This document shows positions 5,952-7,087 of a stretch of DNA of 7,087 nucleotides, in pieces. The notes beneath the pieces were generated by a model that saw only the letters and a list, made by a program, of their open reading frames with translations, made no database searches and was not told where the DNA came from. Each line of letters starts with the position of its first letter. The stretch's first letter is position 1. Source of the stretch: Chloroflexota bacterium (lineage in GTDB: Bacteria > Chloroflexota > Anaerolineae > Aggregatilineales > UBA3940); assembly GCA_024643825.1 (NCBI GenBank), contig JAHEME010000089.1, positions 1 through 7,087 on the forward strand. The letters run 5' to 3'. The translations under genes and the position numbers were made by a program.

Positions 5952-5976
5952 ATATCACGTTACGGGATTATGTCAA
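5949..5976 (-). promoter_or_regulatory. Strong sigma70-type promoter of the padR operon
   Basis: On the minus strand a perfect TTGACA (5976-5971) is followed, after 16 bp, by TATTAT (5954-5949, 5 of 6 matches). Transcription should start near 5942, inside the palindrome, giving a leader of about 47 nt. A second -10-like TATAGT (5915-5910) has no matching -35. Confidence 0.7.
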
Positions 5977-6058
5977 GCACAATGGGCAGGAAAGAGAGAA
6001 CTCGACAATCTCACCCGCTATCTTTTCTTGGATGGAAGTGCTTACGAAGGAAGGACGA

Positions 6059-6220
6059 TCAGCGGAACAGCGCGGCGACGAACGGCCAGCCGAAAAAGGC
6101 CAGCGCGATACACAGAAACAGGCACGGAACCGCCGTCAGAAGGAGGGCGATGGCGATCAGCCGTTCTGCGAATCGATCCTGCGAGGGTGGTTTCGAGCCG
6201 GGTTCGTTCACAGCAAACAT
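6059..6220 (-). CDS. Small hydrophobic membrane protein, 53 aa
   Basis: The frame from ATG 6220 to TGA 6061-6059 encodes 53 residues. A polar N-tail, MFAVNEPGSKPPSQDRFAER (1-20), is followed by a long hydrophobic region, LIAIALLLTAVPCLFLCIAL (21-40) and AFFGWPFVAALFR (41-53). This is one long or two short TM segments with an N-in/C-terminal hairpin appearance. Codon third positions are mostly G/C, as in neighbouring genes, which supports real coding. An in-frame stop (6241-6239) limits the 5' end. There is no clear Shine-Dalgarno, which lowers confidence. A weak promoter-like pair lies at 6319-6292 on the same strand. It sits between the divergent WD40 lipoprotein gene and the PadR promoter. 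Short membrane proteins of this layout are frequent in Chloroflexota, but I recognise no family and assign no function. Confidence 0.65.
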   Translation of the reverse strand: MFAVNEPGSKPPSQDRFAERLIAIALLLTAVPCLFLCIALAFFGWPFVAALFR

Positions 6221-6291
6221 TGTAGCGGGGCCATGCTTTCATGACAACCAGCGTGCCCCGGATTGGCGGATGCATATTCGCACTGCATTGG

Positions 6292-6319
6292 TTTTTATTT
6301 TCGAGTATAGTAGGGTCAA
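6292..6319. promoter_or_regulatory. Candidate divergent promoter region
   Basis: In this AT-rich patch the minus strand shows TTGACC (6319-6314), a 16-bp spacer and TAAAAA (6297-6292), which could serve the 53-aa membrane protein. The plus strand shows the -10-like TATAGT (6306-6311) about 55 bp before the WD40 lipoprotein ATG, without a good -35. The evidence for both is weak. Confidence 0.25.
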
Positions 6320-6344
6320 CAAGCTCATTTGATCCAGCCCACAG

Positions 6345-6362
6345 CCCGAACGATTCGGGGGA
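6345..6362 (+). promoter_or_regulatory. Hairpin overlapping the lipoprotein ribosome binding site
   Basis: CCCGAA (6345-6350) and TTCGGG (6354-6359) form a perfect 6-bp stem with a 3-nt loop. The Shine-Dalgarno-like GGGGGA (6357-6362), four bases before the ATG at 6367, shares its first Gs with the stem, so folding would partly hide it. Confidence 0.45.
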
Positions 6363-6366
6363 TTTC

Positions 6367-7087
6367 ATGCGACTCTCATCAACATACCCACTGCTGACCG
6401 TGCTTGTATGCAGCGTACTGACCGCATGCAGCGTGCTGGGCGGGATCGCAGGGAGCGCAACTCCCATCCCGATCACCGAGGAAGTGCCCGTCACCGAGGG
6501 GCCACCCCCGACAGCCACTGATGCGCAGCCGACCGCCCTTCCGGAGACGAAAGAACCTCCGACCGATGCGCCGGAAGCGACGCAGGAAGCATCTACCGCC
6601 GAGGGCGCGATCACGCTGGAGAACGTTCATACCCTCGAAGAGAAATCCAGCATCGCTGTTTCGTCCACCGTGCTGCTCTCCGCCGAGTTTGCGCCGGAAG
6701 GCCCTCGGCTGGCGACCTATGGGTTCGATAAGATCGTGCGCATCTACGACGCCACAGACGGCGCGCTGCGCTATGAACTGCGCGGTCATAGCGATTATGG
6801 CTACAGCGTCGCATGGTCGCCGGATGGCGAACGGCTGGCCTCCGGCGGCGACTTCACGTTGAAAATCTGGGATGCGACCAATGGCGATCTGCTGAGTTCG
6901 ACGCAGGTGAACTCGTACGGCTTCCGCCTCGCGTGGGATGCGGCTGGCGAGCGCGTCGCGATTGTGGGCGAACCTTCCAGCCACATGGAGATCGTCGGGC
7001 GGGACGGGGGCAAGGTGGAAGACCTCCAGCCCAGCGGCAGTGTGCTGTGGGCGGTGGCATGGTCAGGCGATGGCGCACTGCTGGCGG
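6367..7087 (+). CDS. WD40-repeat lipoprotein (5' part, runs off the right edge)
   Basis: The frame stays open for 240 codons to the end of the window. Residues 1-20 are a lipoprotein signal peptide with lipobox LTAC, so Cys21 is the predicted lipidated residue. Residues 29-78 form a Pro/Thr/Glu-rich extracellular linker (PTATDAQPTALPETKEPPTD). WD40/beta-propeller blades start near residue 98: blade one with IVRIYDATDGALRYELRGH (124-141), blade two with VAWSPDGERLASGG and LKIWDATNGDLL, a degenerate blade three, and a fourth opening VAWSGDGALLA. Lipid-anchored WD40 proteins with this linker are common in Chloroflexota. They are surface scaffolds whose partners are mostly unknown, and no enzymatic domain is visible in the part present. 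It is divergent from the 53-aa membrane gene. A seven-blade propeller would need about 150 more residues beyond the edge. Confidence 0.92.
   Translation, partial: MRLSSTYPLLTVLVCSVLTACSVLGGIAGSATPIPITEEVPVTEGPPPTATDAQPTALPETKEPPTDAPEATQEASTAEGAITLENVHTLEEKSSIAVSSTVLLSAEFAPEGPRLATYGFDKIVRIYDATDGALRYELRGHSDYGYSVAWSPDGERLASGGDFTLKIWDATNGDLLSSTQVNSYGFRLAWDAAGERVAIVGEPSSHMEIVGRDGGKVEDLQPSGSVLWAVAWSGDGALLA

Noticed and set aside
5948..5953. Perfect TATAAT on the plus strand next to the palindrome
   Set aside because: No -35-like hexamer occurs 16-18 bp upstream and no plus-strand gene follows for 400 bp. It arises from the AT-rich palindrome edge.
5867..6332. Two overlapping plus-strand frames of 125 and 129 codons
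   Set aside because: They cross the palindrome or promoter, have atypical composition and are antisense to the 53-aa membrane protein. Neither shows domain motifs.
6042..6614. 190-codon open frame on the minus strand
   Set aside because: It lies mostly opposite the signal peptide and linker of the WD40 lipoprotein and overlaps the better-supported 53-aa frame. Its composition (Ser/Gly/Val runs) is typical of antisense to a GC-rich gene.

Overview
This window most likely comes from a Chloroflexota bacterium of the Anaerolineae type. The reasons are the moderately GC-rich genes, a Pro/Thr-rich lipoprotein carrying WD40 repeats, a 194-aa hypothetical that resembles a family I remember mainly from that phylum, and a TIR-TPR protein. 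No single gene proves the assignment. There are ten coding genes. Two are 53-codon membrane microproteins that simple length cut-offs would miss, and one gene is cut by the right edge.

Layout, left to right. (1) 28-417 (+): a VOC/glyoxalase-fold protein. (2) 464-2492 (-): a two-gene unit made of a TIR domain-TPR protein followed by a viroplasmin-type RNase H. It has a plausible sigma70 promoter at 2534-2562, and parts of it are clearly lower in GC than the surroundings. (3) 2570-2618: a degenerate heptamer repeat array that runs over the stop codon of the next gene. (4) 2598-4508 (-): an apparent four-gene operon with an unrecognised protein, a 53-aa one-TM protein, a 194-aa conserved hypothetical coupled to it by an ATGA overlap, and a membrane-anchored SCO1/SenC copper chaperone. 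A perfect 11-bp-stem hairpin lies just upstream. (5) 4634-5895 (-): a PadR-family regulator followed by a six-TM DUF998-like membrane protein. Upstream is a very good promoter (TTGACA, 16 bp, TATTAT) whose -10 and start point run into a perfect 38-bp palindrome, the picture expected of an autoregulated repressor. (6) 5977-6366: a mostly unassigned stretch holding a second 53-aa membrane microprotein on the minus strand. (7) 6367-7087 (+): the 5' part of a WD40 lipoprotein, with a hairpin over its ribosome binding site.

How they may work together. The SCO1 operon probably serves copper delivery to cytochrome c oxidase, and its three upstream genes are candidate accessory factors. The PadR gene and the membrane protein look like a repressor and its target. 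The TIR-TPR gene is a possible defence or NAD-cleaving effector, but no complete known defence system can be recognised. The strongest leads are the palindromic PadR operator/promoter, the two microproteins, the uncharacterised genes attached to SCO1, and the heptamer array.
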